The notes under the pieces were generated by a model that did not search any database, was not told the DNA's origin, and was given only the letters and a program-made list of their open reading frames with translations. Positions 63,723 to 64,000 of a stretch of 64,000 nucleotides of DNA are shown one piece after another; positions within the stretch are counted from its first letter, which is position 1; every line of letters starts with the position of its first letter. The stretch covers positions 62,001-126,000 of the forward strand of contig NZ_JAAIXY010000016.1 of assembly GCF_010894455.1 (NCBI RefSeq), read 5' to 3'. The position numbers were made by a program, and so were the translations under genes. Source of the DNA: Myxococcus eversor. GTDB lineage: Bacteria > Myxococcota > Myxococcia > Myxococcales > Myxococcaceae.

Positions 63723-64000
63723 TCACGCCTTGAAGGTGAGCAAGGGCGCCAGACGCGCCACCTCGCGGACGATGCCGGCCTTCACCTGCGAGTCCACCAC
63801 CGGACGGATGGGCTTGTAGGCGGCGGGGGCCTCCTCCACCCGTCGCTCCGAGCGCAGGGTGATGCAGTCCACGCCCTTCAGGCCCAGCGCCGCCTCGCTC
63901 TGGTCGGCCCCACCCCGTGACAGGGAGAAGCGCGAGCGCGCCCGCCCCGCCCCATGGGACGCGGACTCCAGCGCCCGCGCATCACCGCACCCCACCATGA
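63723..64000 (-). CDS. rtcB: RNA-splicing ligase RtcB, C-terminal part, 5' end outside window
   Basis: The last 92 residues of an RtcB ligase. SASHGAGRARSRFSLSRGGA is the conserved SHGAGR nucleotide-binding region, and EAPAAYKPIRPVVDSQV is the C-terminal AYKDI-like block. RtcB joins 2',3'-cyclic phosphate and 5'-OH RNA ends using GTP. The frame continues past 64000, so the ATG at 63998 is internal. Confidence 0.9.
   Translation of the reverse strand, partial: MVGCGDARALESASHGAGRARSRFSLSRGGADQSEAALGLKGVDCITLRSERRVEEAPAAYKPIRPVVDSQVKAGIVREVARLAPLLTFKA

Overview
The window is high-GC bacterial chromosome with densely packed genes, many ATGA or GTGA stop/start overlaps, several GTG and TTG starts, and many exported lipoproteins. 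Gene content points to a myxobacterium, most likely Myxococcaceae: an Elb-type ether-lipid operon, a sigma-54 activator facing a canonical -24/-12 promoter, GAF and PAS histidine kinases, an ECF sigma/CHAT-protease operon, and a ferrochelatase with an internal cysteine cluster. No tRNA, rRNA, insertion sequence, prophage or CRISPR array was seen.

Layout. 1-2.8 kb: the end of a 5-oxoprolinase (pxpBC) operon, a decayed GNAT acetyltransferase and an orphan GAF histidine kinase. 3.2-8.0 kb: a four-gene operon of ECF sigma factor, membrane anti-sigma-like protein, small exported protein and TPR-CHAT protease. 8.0-12.9 kb: a Cys-rich lipoprotein, an amino-acid ABC importer whose binding protein and permease are fused, and an unknown protein. 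12.9-16.4 kb: a peroxide-defence block (sigma-54 activator, divergent ahpC-ahpD behind a sigma-54 promoter, dps). 16.6-23.2 kb: lipoprotein, aminotransferase, AmpG-like transporter, exported protein and a Lys/Ala-repeat protein. 23.4-27.9 kb: Zn alcohol dehydrogenase, AlkA glycosylase, hemerythrin and FAD/Rieske oxidoreductase.

27.9-31.9 kb: a compact operon of a degenerate GvpA-like protein, a PAS histidine kinase, a response regulator and a GvpF/L-like protein, which suggests gas-vesicle-family proteins used with a signalling pathway. 31.8-36.4 kb: a GldA/GldF/GldG-like ABC system with a DUF4340 protein. 36.5-43.4 kb: housekeeping genes (TIGR01777 epimerase, TsaC/Sua5, two lipoproteins, ferrochelatase, ApaG, TerC). 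43.5-48.7 kb: glycogen/trehalose genes (glgX, treY), then a SWIB protein. 49.5-58.3 kb: a five-gene ether-lipid operon centred on a 1470-residue reductase/AMP-ligase/ACP/acyltransferase. 58.4-64 kb: a DHA2 transporter, an FHA-GGDEF cyclase with a small membrane protein, glgC with a GNAT gene, a membrane protein, and the C-terminus of RtcB.

Most product names rest on motifs read by eye and on family knowledge. No database search was possible.
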